DNA from: Panorpa germanica
Taxonomy: Eukaryota; Arthropoda; Insecta; Mecoptera; Panorpidae
Direction of reading: 5' to 3'
DNA: 64,000 bases
Assembly (NCBI GenBank): GCA_963678705.1
Contig: CAVMBN010000201.1
Coordinates: 62,001 to 126,000 of the forward strand
How positions within the stretch are numbered: position 1 is the first letter of the stretch; every line of letters starts with the position of its first letter. The position numbers and the translations under genes were made by a program. The notes under the pieces were generated by a model, which was given only the letters and a program-made list of their open reading frames with translations, ran no database searches and was not told the origin of the DNA. Shown here piece by piece: positions 49,863 to 63,172 of the stretch.

Positions 49863-50964
49863 CACCTAAAGTAGCAGATGCCGATCGAACACACACACAG
49901 TAGATAGGTACCACTTGTGTTGCAAATCAAAATGAACGTCTTTTTTAACCAATATGTAGTTCTTTCTTTTTCTGTTAAGTCCCATTTGTCTAGGCAAAGG
50001 CAAGGATCATCATCTTTGTTTTAATTGAGATATAGTTATTTTGTGTAGCTTCAAGAAACTACACATTTTATCAAAACATACGTTTACACAACCTTTCGTG
50101 TGAGAAACACAGTCCTCGTCGAATACTATGTTCCAGAGTTGAGGACATTTATTAGATAGTTGCCTCTTTTCATGGAACGGTAATCGGTTTGTAAAATTAA
50201 TGTTTAACAATGAATATAGTTCTCCATAGTGCAGTAGACGTTCCTAGAGATTTTTGCCAGCCTAATTCTTCGAAGGGCACTTGGCCACCAGACATTATTA
50301 AAGGCACCCTGGAATTTCTATAAATTCTATGTAGTATTATATTATGCGACAAGTGATGTTTTTTTTTGCGTTATCTTGGTATAGTGTGATTATTCATAAC
50401 CAATCAGTCACAATTTTTAAGAAAACCATATATATTGTTTACTTATAACAATTAATACACTTTTTTTATTATTTGAAACTCGCTTTTATACGAGTATAAA
50501 CTAATTATTATGTATTAATATTATTTATAGTTAATGTTATTTGACATACTTGATAGTGAGCAGCAACCTTTTGTTTTCAGTATATTTGTAGTGTTTATAT
50601 GAGGTCTTCCTTATATAGGTCTACAGATTTCTTGAATTTCTTAACCAGTTGATGTTTTACCACTAACACTAACCTAATTATTATCAATTTCTTTATCTAT
50701 CGCACTTATTATTGTTTTAACTCAAAAACGACAAAGTAACAGTTTTGAGGTTATTTTCATAAGACCGCGTGTACGCGTCATATATATATTTAGTTATATT
50801 TTTTAACACTGGTTTTTAACTGTCAAACATTTTTAAAAACACTTATTTTAGAGTAAATTAGCACAATATTAAAATAAACTTAAATACATTTCGTTAGAAG
50901 AAGTATTTATATAATATATTTAATTTTTTTCCGTAATTAATTTCTCACTTTTAATCACTTTTTT
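49863..50964. repeat. Satellite unit 31, short type b
   Basis: 1102 bp. A one-base loss (aattgagatatag) shifts the minus-strand frame to 66 codons; shared with units 35 and 41. Confidence 0.95.
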
Positions 50965-52065
50965 CACCTAAAGTAGCAGATGCCGATCGAACACACACAC
51001 AGTAGATAGGTACTACTTGTGTTGCAAATCAAAATTAACGTCTTTGTTAATTAATATGTAGTTTTTCCTTTTTTTGTTAAGTCAGATCTGTCTTGCCAAA
51101 GGCAAGGATCATCATCTTTGTTTTACTTGAAGTAGTAGCTATTTTGTGTCGCTTCAAGAAACTACACATTTTATCAAAACATACGTTTACACAACCTTTC
51201 GAGTGAGAAACACAGTCCTCGTCGAATACCATGTTCCAGAGTTGAGGACAACCATTAGATAGTTGATTCCTTTCATAATACGGTAATCGGTTTGTAAAAT
51301 TAATGTTTGACAATGAATATAATTCTTTATAGTGCAGTTGACGTTCCTAGAGATTTTTCCGGCCTTATTCTTCAAAGGGCACTTGGCCACCAGACATTAT
51401 TAAAGGCACTCTGGAATTTCTATAAATTCTATATAGTATTATAATATGCGACAAGTTATGTTTTTTTTGCGTCATCTTGGTATAGTGTAATTGTTCATGA
51501 ACAATCAGTCACAATTTTCAAGAAAACCATATTTATTGTTTACTTATAACAATGAATACACTCTCTTTATTATATGAAACTCGCTTTTATACAAGTATAA
51601 ACTAATTGTTATGTATTAATATTATTTATAGTTAATGTTATTTGACTTACTTGATAGTGAGCAGCAACCTTTTGTTTTCCGTATATTTGTAGTGTTTATA
51701 TGAAGTCTTTCTTATATAGGTCTACAGATTTCTTGAATTTCTTAACCAGTTGATGTTTTAGCACTAACACTACCTTAATTATTATTAATTTCTTTATCTA
51801 TCGCACTTATTATTGTTTTATCTTAAAAACGACAAAGTTACAGTTTTAAGGTTATTTTCATAAGACAACGTGTACGCGTCATATATATATGTAGTTATAT
51901 TTTTCAACACTGGTTTTTAACTGTCAAACATTTTTAAAAACACTTATTTTAGAGTAAATTAGCACAATATTAAAATAAACTTAAATACATTTCGTTAGAA
52001 GAAGTATTTATATAATATATTTAATTTTTTTCCGTAATTAATTTCTCACTTTTAATCACTTTTTT
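50965..52065. repeat. Satellite unit 32, short b/c chimera
   Basis: 1101 bp. Begins like type b (tagcagatgccgatcg) but switches to type c within about 100 bp (taattaatatg and a PYYERNQL-type minus-strand frame). Confidence 0.95.
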
Positions 52066-53180
52066 CACCTAAAGTAGCAGATGCCGATCGAACACACACA
52101 CAGTAGATAGGTACCACTTGTGTTGCAAATCAAAATTAACGTCTTTGTTAACCAATATGTAGTTCTTCCTTTTTCTGTTAAGTCCCATCTGTCTTGCCCA
52201 AGGCAAGGATCATCATCTTTGTTTTAATTAAAGATATAGTTATTTTGTGTAGCTTCAAGAAACTACACATTTTATTAAAACATACGTTTACACAACCTTT
52301 CGAGTGAGAAACACAGTCCTCGTCGAATACGTTGTTCCAGAGTTGAGGACAACCATTAGATAGTTGCCTCTTTTCATGGAACGGTAATCGGTTTGTAAAA
52401 TTAATGTTTAGCAATGAATATAGTTCTCCATAGTGCAGTAGACGTTCCTGAAGATTTTTGCCGGCCTAATTCTTTGAAGGGCACTTGGCCACCAGACATT
52501 ATTTAAGGCACCCTGGAATTTCGATAAATTCTATATAGTATTATAATATGCGACAAGTTATGTTTTTTTTTGCGTTATCTTGGTATAGTGTGATTATTCA
52601 TAACCAATCAGTCACAAGTTTTAAGAAAACCATATATATTGTTTACTTATAACAATTAATACACTCTCTTTATTATTTGAAACTCGCTTTTATACGAGTA
52701 TAAACTAATTGTTATGTATTAATATTATTTATAGTTAATGTTATTTGACATACTTAATAGTGAGCAGCAACCTTTTGTTTTTAGTATATTTGTAGTGTTT
52801 ATATGAGGTCTTCATTATATAGGTCTACAGATTTCTTGAATTTCTTAACCAGTTGATGTTTTAGCACTAACACTCCTAACTAGTGGACCTAATTATTATC
52901 AATTTCTTTATCTATCGCACTTATTATTGTTTTAACTCAAAAACGACAAAGTAACAATTTTGAGGTTATTTTCATAAAACCGCGTGTACGCGTCATATAT
53001 ATATTTAGTTATATTTTTCAACACTGGTTTCTAACTGTCAAACATTTTTAAAAACACTTATTTTAGAGTAAGTTAGCACAATATTAAAATAAACTTAAAT
53101 ACATTTCGTTAGAAGAAGTATTTATATAATATATTTAATTTTTTTTGCGTAATTAATTTCTCACTTTTAATCACTTTTTT
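52066..53180. repeat. Satellite unit 33, short type b with insertion
   Basis: 1115 bp. Extra cctaactagtgg at about 52875; the same insertion is in unit 39. Confidence 0.95.
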
Positions 53181-54280
53181 CACCTAAAGGAGCAGGAGCC
53201 GATCACACACACACAGTAGATAGGTACCACTTGTGTTGCAAATCAAAATTAACGTCTTTGTTAATTAATATGTAGTTCTTCCTTTTTCTGTTAAGTCAGA
53301 TCTGTCTTGCCAAAGGCAAGGATCATCATCTTTGTTTTACTTGAAGTTATAGCTATTTTGTGTCGCTTCAAGAAACTACACATTTTATCAAAACATACGT
53401 TTACACAACCTTTCGAGTGAGAAACACAGTCCTTGTCGAATACCATGTTCCAGAGTTGAGGACAACCATTAGATAGTTGATTCCTTTCATAATACGGTAA
53501 TCGTTTTGTAAAATTAATGTTTGACAATGAATATAATTCTTTATAGTGCAGTTGACGTTCCTAGAGGTTTTTTCCGGCCTAATTCTTCAAAGAACACTTG
53601 GCCACCAGACATTATTAAAGGCACTCTGGAATTTCTATTAATTCTATATAGTATTATAATATGCGACAAGTTATGTTTTTTTTGCGTTATCTTGGTATAG
53701 TGTAATTGTTCATGAACAATCAGTCACAATTTTCAAGAAAAACATATTTATTGTTTACTTATAACAATGAATACACTCTCTTTATTATATGAAACTCGCT
53801 TTTATACGAGTATAAACTAATTGTTATGTATTAATATTATATATAGTTAATGTTATTTGACTTACTTGATAGTGAGCAGCAACCTTTTGTTTTCCGTATA
53901 TTTGTAGTGTTTATATGAAGTCTTTCTTATATAGGTCTACAGATTTCTTGAATTTCTTAACCAGTTGATGTTTTAGCACTAACACTACCTTAATTATTAT
54001 TAATTTCTTTTTCTATCGCACTTATTATTGCTTTATTTTAAAAACGACAAAGTTACAGTTTTAAGGTTATTTTCATAAGACAACGTGTACGCGTCATATA
54101 TATATTTAGTTATATTTTTCAGCACTGGTTTTTAACTGTCAAACATTTTTAAAAACACTTATTTTAGAGTAAATTAGAACAATAATAAAATAAACTTAAA
54201 TACATTTCGTTAGAAGAAGTATTTATATAATATATTTAATTTTTTTCCGTAATAATTCTCTCACTTTTAATCACTTTTTT
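53181..54280. repeat. Satellite unit 34, short type c
   Basis: 1100 bp. Twin of unit 40 (shared aaagaacacttgg). Confidence 0.95.
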
Positions 54281-55381
54281 CACCTAAAGTAGCAGATGCC
54301 GATCGAACACACACACAGTAGATAGGTACCACTTGTGTTGCAAATCAAAATGAACGTCTTTTTTAACCAATATGTAGTTCTTCCTTTTTCTGTTAAGTCC
54401 CATCTGTCTTGGCAAAGGCAAGGATCATCATCTTTGTTTTAATTGAGATATAGTTATTTTGTGTAGCTTCAAGAAACTACACATTTTATCAAAACATACG
54501 TTTACACAACCTTTCGTGTGAGAAACACAGTCCTCGTCGAATACTATGTTCCAGAGTTGAGGACATTTATTAGATAGTTGCCTCTTTTCATGGAACGGTA
54601 ATCGGTTTGTAAAATTAATGTTTACCAATGAATATAGTTCTCCATAGTGCAGTAGACGTTCCTAGAGATTTTTGCCACCCTAATTCTTCGAAGGGCACTT
54701 GGCCACCAGACATTATTAAAGGCACCCTGGAATTTCTATAAATTCTATGTAGTATTATATTATGCGACAAGTGATGTTTATTTTTGCGTTATCTTGGTAT
54801 AGTGTGATTATTCATAACCAATCAGTCACAATTTTTAAGAAAACCATATATATTGTTTACTTATAACAATTAATACACTTTTTTATTATTTGAAACTCGC
54901 TTTTATACGAGTATAAACTAATTGTTATGTATTAATATTATTTATAGTTAATGTTATTTGACATACTTGATAGTCAGCAGCAACCTTTTGTTTTCAGTAT
55001 ATTTGTAGTGTTTATATGAGGTCTTCCTTATAAAGGTCTACAGATTTCTTGAATTTCTTAACCAGTTGATGTTTTACCACTAACACTAACCTAATTATTA
55101 TCAATTTCTTTATCTATTGCACTTATTATTGTTTTAACTCAAAAACGACAAAGTAACAGTTTTGAGGTTATTTTCATAAGACCGCGTGTACGCGTCATAT
55201 ATATATTTAGTTATATTTTTCAACACTGGTTTTTAACTGTCAAACATTTTTAAAAACACTTATTTTAGAGTAAATTAGCACAATATTAAAATAAACTTAA
55301 ATACATTTCGTTAGAAGAAGTATTTATATAATATATTTAATTTTTTTCCGTAATTAATTTTTCACTTTTAATCACTTTTTT
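54281..55381. repeat. Satellite unit 35, short type b
   Basis: 1101 bp. Twin of unit 41 (shared gtttaccaatg and tgatagtcagcag). Confidence 0.95.
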
Positions 55382-56484
55382 CACCTAAAGTAGCAGATGC
55401 CGATCGAACACACACACAGTAGATAGGTACCACTTGTGTTGCAAATCAAAATTAACGTCTTTGTTAACCAATATGTAGTTCTTCCTTTTTCTGTTAAGTC
55501 CCATCTGTCTTGCCAAAGGCAAGGATCATCATCTTTGTTTTAATTGAAGATATAGTTATTTTGTGTAGCTTCAAGTAACTACACATTTTATCAAAACATA
55601 CGTTTACATAACCTTTCGAGTGAGAAACACAGTCCTCGTCGAATACCTTGTTCCAGAGTTGAGGACAACCATTAGATAGTTGCCTCTTTTCATGGAACGG
55701 TATTCGGTTTGTAAAATTAATGTTTAGCAATGAATATAGTTCTCCATAGTGCAGTAGACGTTCCTAGAGATTTTTGCCGGCCTAATTCTTTGAAGGGCAC
55801 TTGGCCACCAGACATTATTTAAGGCACCCTGGAATTTCTATAAATTCTATATAGTATTATAATATGCGACAAGTTATGTTTTTTTTTGCGTTATCTTGGT
55901 ATAGTGTGATTATTCATAACCAATCAGTCACAATTTTTAAGAAAACCATATATATTGTTTACTTATAACAATTAATACACTCTCTTTATTATATGAAACT
56001 CGCTTTTATACGAATATAAACTAATTGTTATGTATTAATATTATTTATAGTTAGTGTTATTTGACTTATTTGATAGTGAGCAGCAACCTTTTGTTTTCCG
56101 TATATTTGTAGTGTTTATATGAAGTCTTTCTTATATAGGTCTACAGATTTTTTGAATTTCCTAACCAGTTGATGTTTTAGCACTAACGCTAACCTAATTA
56201 TTATCAATTTCTTTGTCTATCGCACTTATTATTGTTTTATCTCAAAAACGACAAAGTTACAGTTTTGAGATTATTTTCATAAGATTGCGTGTACGCGTCA
56301 TATATATAATTATTTATATTTTTCAACACTGGTTTCCAACTGTCAAACATTTTTAAAAACATTTATTTTAGATTAAATTAGCACAATATTAAAATAAACT
56401 TAAATACTTTTTGTTAGAAGAAGTATTTATATAATATATTTAACTTTTTTCCGTAATTAATTTTTTACTTTTAATCACTTTTTT
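55382..56484. repeat. Satellite unit 36, short type b
   Basis: 1103 bp. Twin of unit 42 (shared cttcaagtaactac and cggtattcgg). Confidence 0.95.
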
Positions 56485-57656
56485 CACCTAAAGTAGCAGG
56501 AGCCGATAACACACACACAGTAGATAGGTACCACTTGTGTTGCAAATCAAAATTAACGTCTTTGTTAACCATTATATAGTTCTTCCTTTTTCTGTTAAGT
56601 CCCATCTGTCTTGCTAAAGCAAGGATCATCATCTTTGTTTTATTTGAAGATATTGCCATTTTGTGTAGCTTCATGAAACTACACATTTTATCTATAGAAG
56701 CTAAAGAACGCTTTCTAGTTGTTCTATACTATTTGCACCGACAAGGATCACTTTATCATTAGACAAAACATACGTTTACACAACTTTTCGAGTAAGAAAC
56801 ACAGTCCTCGTCGAATACTATGTTCCAGAGTTGAGGACAACCATTAGATAGTTGCCTCTTTTCATGAACGGTAATCGGTTTGTAAAATTAATGTTTAACA
56901 ATGAATACAGTTCTCTATAGGGCAGTAGACGTTCCTAGAGATTTTTGCCGGCCTAAATTTTCAAAGGGCACTTGGCCACCAGACAATATTAAAGGCACTC
57001 TGGAATTTCTATAAATTCTATATATTATTATAATATGCGACAAGTTATGTTTTTTTTTTGGGTTATCTTGGTATAGTGTGATTGTTCATGAACAATCAGT
57101 CACAATTTTCAAGAAAACCATATATATTGTTTACTTATAACAATTAATACACTCTCTTTATTATATGAAACTCGCTTTTATACGAGTATAAACTAATTGT
57201 TATGTAGTAATATTATTTATAGTTAATGTTATTTGACTTACTTGATAGTGAGCAGCAACCTTTTGTTTTCCGTATATTTGTAGTGTTTATATGAAGTCTT
57301 TCTTATATAGGTCTACAGATTTCTTGAATATCCTAACCAGTTGATGTTTTAGCACTAACACTAACCTAATTATTATCAATTTCTTTGTCTATCGCACTTA
57401 TTATTGTTTTATCTTAAAAACGACAAAATAACAGTTTTAAGGTTATTTTCATAAGACCGCGTGTACGCGTGATATATATATTTAGTTATATTTTTCAACA
57501 CTGGTTTTTAACTGTCAAACATTTTTAAAAACACTTATTTTATAGTAAATTAGCACAATATTAAAATAAACTTAAATACTTTTCGTTAGAAGAAGTATTT
57601 ATATAATATATTTAATTTTATTCCGTAATTAATTTCTCACTTTTAATCACTTTTTT
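56485..57656. repeat. Satellite unit 37, type A
   Basis: 1172 bp. Twin of unit 43 (shared tgctaaagcaagg and gatattgcc). The one-base loss changes the minus-strand frame. Confidence 0.95.
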
Positions 57657-58755
57657 CACCTAAAGGAGGAGGAGCCGATCACACACACACAGTAGATAGG
57701 TACCACTTGTGTTGCAAATTAAAATTAACGTCTTTGTTAATTAATACGTAGTTCTTCCTTTTTCTGTTAAGTCAGATCTGTCTTGCCAAAGGCAAGGATC
57801 ATCATCTTTGTTTTACTTGAAGATATAGCTATTTTGTGTAGCTTCAAGAAACTACACATTTCATCAAAACATACGTTTACACAACCTTTCGAGTGAGAAA
57901 CATAGTCCTCGTCGAATACCATGTTCCAGAGTTGAGGACAACCATTAGATAGTTGATTCCTTTCATAATACGGTAATCGGTTTGTAAAATTAATGTTTGA
58001 CAATGAATATAATTCTTTATAGTGCAGTTGACGTTCCTAGAGATTTTTCCGGCCTAATTCTTCAAAGGGCACTTGGCCACCAGACATTATTAAAGGCACT
58101 CTGGAATTTCTATAAATTCTATATAGTATTAAAATATGCGACAAGTTATGTTTTTTTTGCGTTATCTTGGTATAGTGTAATTTTTCATGAACAATCAGTC
58201 ACAATTTTCAAGAAAACCATATTTATTGTTTACTTATAACAATGAATACACTCTCTTTATTATATGAAACTCGCTTTTATACGAGTATAAACTAATTGTT
58301 ATGTATTAATATTATTTATAGTTAATGTTATTTGACTTACTTGATAGTGAGCAGCAACCTTTTGTTTTCCGTATATTTGTAGTGTTTATATGAAGTCTTT
58401 CTTATATAGGTCTACAGATTTCTTAAATTTCTTAACCAGTTGATGTTTTAGCACTAACACTACCTTAATTATTATTAATTTCTTTATCTATCGCACTTAT
58501 TATTGTTTTATCTTAAAAACGACAAAGTTACAGTTTAAAGGTTATTTTCATAAGACAACGTGTACGCGTCATATATATATGTAGTTATATTTTTCAACAC
58601 TGGTTTTTAACTGTCAAACATTTTTAAAAACACTTATTTTAGAGTAAATTAGCACAATATTAAAATAAACTTAAATACATTTCGTTAGAAGAAGTATTTA
58701 TATAATATATTTAATTTTTTTCCGTAATTAATTTCTCACTTTTAATCACTTTTTT
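57657..58755. repeat. Satellite unit 38, short type c
   Basis: 1099 bp. Private start aaggaggaggagcc. First unit of the second 6.69-kb hexamer. Confidence 0.95.
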
Positions 58756-59869
58756 CACCTAAAGTAGCAGATGCCGATCGAACACACACACAGTAGATAG
58801 GTACCACTTGTGTTGCAAATCAAAATTAACGTCTTTGTTAACCAAAATGTAGTTCTTCCTTTTTCTGTTAAGTCCCATCTGTCTTGCCAAAGGCAAGGAT
58901 CATCATCTTTGTTTTAATTGAAGATATAGTTATTTTGTGTAGCTTCAAGAAACTACACATTTTATTAAAACATACGTTTACACAACCTTTCGATTGAGAA
59001 ACACAGTCCTCGTCGAATACCTTGTTCCAGAGTTGAGGACAACCATTAGATAGTTGCCTCTTTTCATGGAACGGTAATCGGTTTGTAAAATTAATGTTTA
59101 GCAATGAATATAGTTCTCCATAGTGCAGTAGACGTTCCTAGAGATTTTTGCCGGCCTAATTCTTTGAAGGGCACTTGGCCATCAGACATTATTTAAGGCA
59201 CCCTGGAATTTCTATAAATTCTATATAGTATTATAATATGCGACAAGTTATGTTTTTTTTTGCGTTATCTTGGTATAGTGTGATTATTCATAACCAATCA
59301 GTCACAATTTTTAAGAAAACCATATATATTGTTTACTTATAACAATTAATACACTCTCTTTATTATTTGAAACTCGCTTTTATACGAGTATAAACTAATT
59401 GTTATGTATTAATATTATTTATAGTTAATGTTATTTGACATACTTAATAGTGAGCAGCAACCTTTTGTTTTCAGTATATTTGTAGTGTTTATATGAGGTC
59501 TTCCTTATATAGGTCTACAGATTTCTTGAATTTCTTAACCAGTTGATGTTTTAGCACTAACACTCCTAACTAGTGGACCTAATTATTATCAATTTCTTTA
59601 TCTATCGCACTTATTATTGTTTTAACTCAAAAACGACAAAGTAACAATTTTGAGGTTATTTTCATAAGACCGCGTGTACGCGTCATATATATATTTAGTT
59701 ATATTTTTCAACACTGGTTTCTAACTGTCAAACATTTTTAAAAACACTTATTTTAGAGTAAGTTAGCACAATATTAAAATAAACTTAAATACATTTCGTT
59801 AGAAGAAGTATTTATATAATATATTTAATTTTTTTCCGTAATTAATTTCTCACTTTTAATCACTTTTTT
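58756..59869. repeat. Satellite unit 39, short type b with insertion
   Basis: 1114 bp. Carries cctaactagtgg at about 59565, as in unit 33. Confidence 0.95.
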
Positions 59870-60968
59870 CACCTAAAGGAGCAGGAGCCGATCACACACA
59901 CACAGTAGATAGGTACCACTTGTGTTGCAAATCAAAATTAACGTCTTTGTTAATTAATATGTAGTTCTTCCTTTTTCTGTTAAGTCAGATCTGTCTTGCC
60001 AAAGGCAAGGATCATCATCTTTGTTTTACTTGAAGTTATAGCTATTTTGTGTCGCTTCAAGAAACTACACATTTTATCAAAACATACGTTTACACAACCT
60101 TTCGAGTGAGAAACACAGTCCTCGTCGAATACCATGTTCCAGAGTTGAGGACAACCATTAGATAGTTGATTCCTTTCATAATACGGTAATCGGTTTGTAA
60201 AATTAATGTTTGACAATAAATATAATTCTTTATAGTGCAGTTGACGTTCCTAGAGATTTTTCCGGCCTAATTCTTCAAAGAACACTTGGCCACCAGACAT
60301 TATTAAAGGCACTCTGGAATTTCTATAAATTCTATATAGTATTATAATATGCGACAAGTTATGTTTTTTTTGCGTTATCTTGGTATAGTGTAATTGTTCA
60401 TGAACAATCAGTCACAATTTTCAAGAAAACCATATTTATTGTTTACTTATAACAATGAATACACTCTCTTTATTATATGAAACTCGCTTTCATACGAGTA
60501 TAAACTAATTGTTATGTATTAATATTATTAATAGTTAATGTTATTTGACTTACTTGATAGTGAGCAGCAACCTTTTGTTTTCCGTATATTTGTAGTGTTT
60601 ATATGAAGTCTTTCTTATATAGGTCTACAGATTTCTTGAATTTCTTAACCAGTTGATGTTTTAGCACTAACACTACCTTAATTATTATTAATTTCTTTAT
60701 CTATCGCACTTATTATTGTTTTATTTTAAAAACGACAAAGTTACAGTTTTAAGGTTATTTTCATAAGACAACGTGTACGCGTCATATATATATTTAGTTA
60801 TATTTTTTAACACTGGTTTTTAACTGTCAAACATTTTTAAAAACACTTATTTTAGAGTAAATTAGAACAATAATAAAATAAACTTAAATACATTTCGTTA
60901 GAAGAAGTATTTATATAATATATTTAATTTTTTTCCGTAATTAATTTCTCACTTTTAATCACTTTTTT
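59870..60968. repeat. Satellite unit 40, short type c
   Basis: 1099 bp. Twin of unit 34. Confidence 0.95.
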
Positions 60969-62069
60969 CACCTAAAGTAGCAGATGCCGATCGAACGCAC
61001 ACACAGTAGATAGGTACCACTTGTGTTGCAAATCAAAATGATCGTCTTTTTTAACCAATATGTAGTTCTTCCTCTTTCTGTTAAGTCCCATCTGTCTTGG
61101 CAAAGGCAAGGATCATCATCTTTGTTTTAATTGAGATATAGTTATTTTGTGTAGCTTCAAGAAACTACACATTTTATCAAAACATACATTTACACAACCT
61201 TTCGTGTGAGAAACACAGTCCTCGTCGAATACTATGTTCCAGAGTTGAGGACATTTATTAGATAGTTGCCTCTTTTCATGGAACGGTAATCGGTTTGTAA
61301 AATTAATGTTTACCAATGAATATAGTTCTCCATAGTGCAGTAGACGTTCCTAGAGATTTTTGCCAGCCTAATTCTTCGAAGGGCACTTGGCCACCAGACA
61401 TTATTAAAGGCACCCTGGAATTTCTATAAATTCTATGTAGTATTATATTATGCGACAAGTGATGTTTATTTTTGCGTTATCTTGGTATAGTGTGATTGTT
61501 CATAACCAATCAGTCACAATTTTTAAGAAAACCATATATATTGTTTACTTATAACAATTAATACACTTTTTTATTATTTGAAACTCGCTTTTATACGAGT
61601 ATAAACTAATTGTTATGTATTAATATTATTTATAGTTAATGTTATTTGACATACTTGATAGTCAGCAGCAACCTTTTGTTTTCAGTATATTTGTAGTGTT
61701 TATATGAGGTCTTCCTTATAAAGGTCTACAGATTTCTTGAATTTCTTAACCAGTTGATGTTTTACCACTAACACTAACCTAATTATTATCAATTTCTTTA
61801 TCTATTGCACTTATTATTGTTTTAACTCAAAAACGACAAAGTAACAGTTTTGAGGTTATTTTCATAAGACCGCGTGTACGCGTCATATATATATTTAGTT
61901 ATATTTTTCAACACTGGTTTTTAACTGTCAAACATTTTTAAAAACACTTATTTTAGAGTAAATTAGCACAATATTAAAATAAACTTAAATACATTTCGTT
62001 AGAAGAAGTATTTATATAATATATTTAATTTTTTTCCGTAATTAATTTCTCACTTTTAATCACTTTTTT
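60969..62069. repeat. Satellite unit 41, short type b
   Basis: 1101 bp. Twin of unit 35. Confidence 0.95.
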
Positions 62070-63172
62070 CACCTAAAGTAGCAGATGCCGATCGAACACA
62101 CACACAGTAGATAGGTACCACTTGTGTTGCAAATCAAAATTAACGTCTTTGTTAACCAATATGTAGTTCTTCCTTTTTCTGTTAAGTCCCATCTGTCTTG
62201 CCAAAGGCAAGGATCATCATCTTTGTTTTAATTGAAGATATAGTTATTTTGTGTAGCTTCAAGTAACTACACATTTTATCAAAACATACGTTTACATAAC
62301 CTTTCGAGTGAGAAACACAGTCCTCGTCGAATACCTTGTTCCAGAGTTGAGGACAACCATTAGATAGTTGCCTCTTTTCATGGAACGGTATTCGGTTTGT
62401 AAAATTAATGTTTAGCAATGAATATAGTTCTCCATAGTGCAGTAGACGTTCCTAGAGATTTTTGCCGGCCTAATTCTTTGAAGGGCACTTGGCCACCAGA
62501 CATTATTTAAGGCACCCTGGAATTTCTATAAATTCTATATAGTATTATAATATGCGACAAGTTATGTTTTTTTTTGCGTTATCTTGGTATAGTGTGATTA
62601 TTCATAACCAATCAGTCACAATTTTTAAGAAAACCATATATATTGTTTACTTATAACAATTAATACACTCTCTTTATTATATGAAACTCGCTTTTATACG
62701 AATATAAACTAATTGTTATGTATTAATATTATTTATAGTTAATGTTATTTGACTTATTTGATAGTGAGCAGCAACCTTTTGTTTTCCGTATATTTGTAGT
62801 GTTTATATGAAGTCTTTCTTATATATGTCTACAGATTTTTTGAATTTCCTAACCAGTTGATGTTTTAGCACTAACGCTAACCTAATTATTATCAATTTCT
62901 TTGTCTATCGCACTTATTATTGTTTTATCTCAAAAACGACAAAGTTACAGTTTTGAGATTATTTTCATAAGATTGCGTGTACGCGTCATATATATAATTA
63001 TTTATATTTTTCAACACTGGTTTCCAACTGTCAAACATTTTTAAAAACATTTATTTTAGATTAAATTAGCACAATATTAAAATAAACTTAAATACTTTTT
63101 GTTAGAAGAAGTATTTATATAATATATTTAACTTTTTTCCGTAATTAATTTTTTACTTTTAATCACTTTTTT
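62070..63172. repeat. Satellite unit 42, short type b
   Basis: 1103 bp. Twin of unit 36. Confidence 0.95.
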
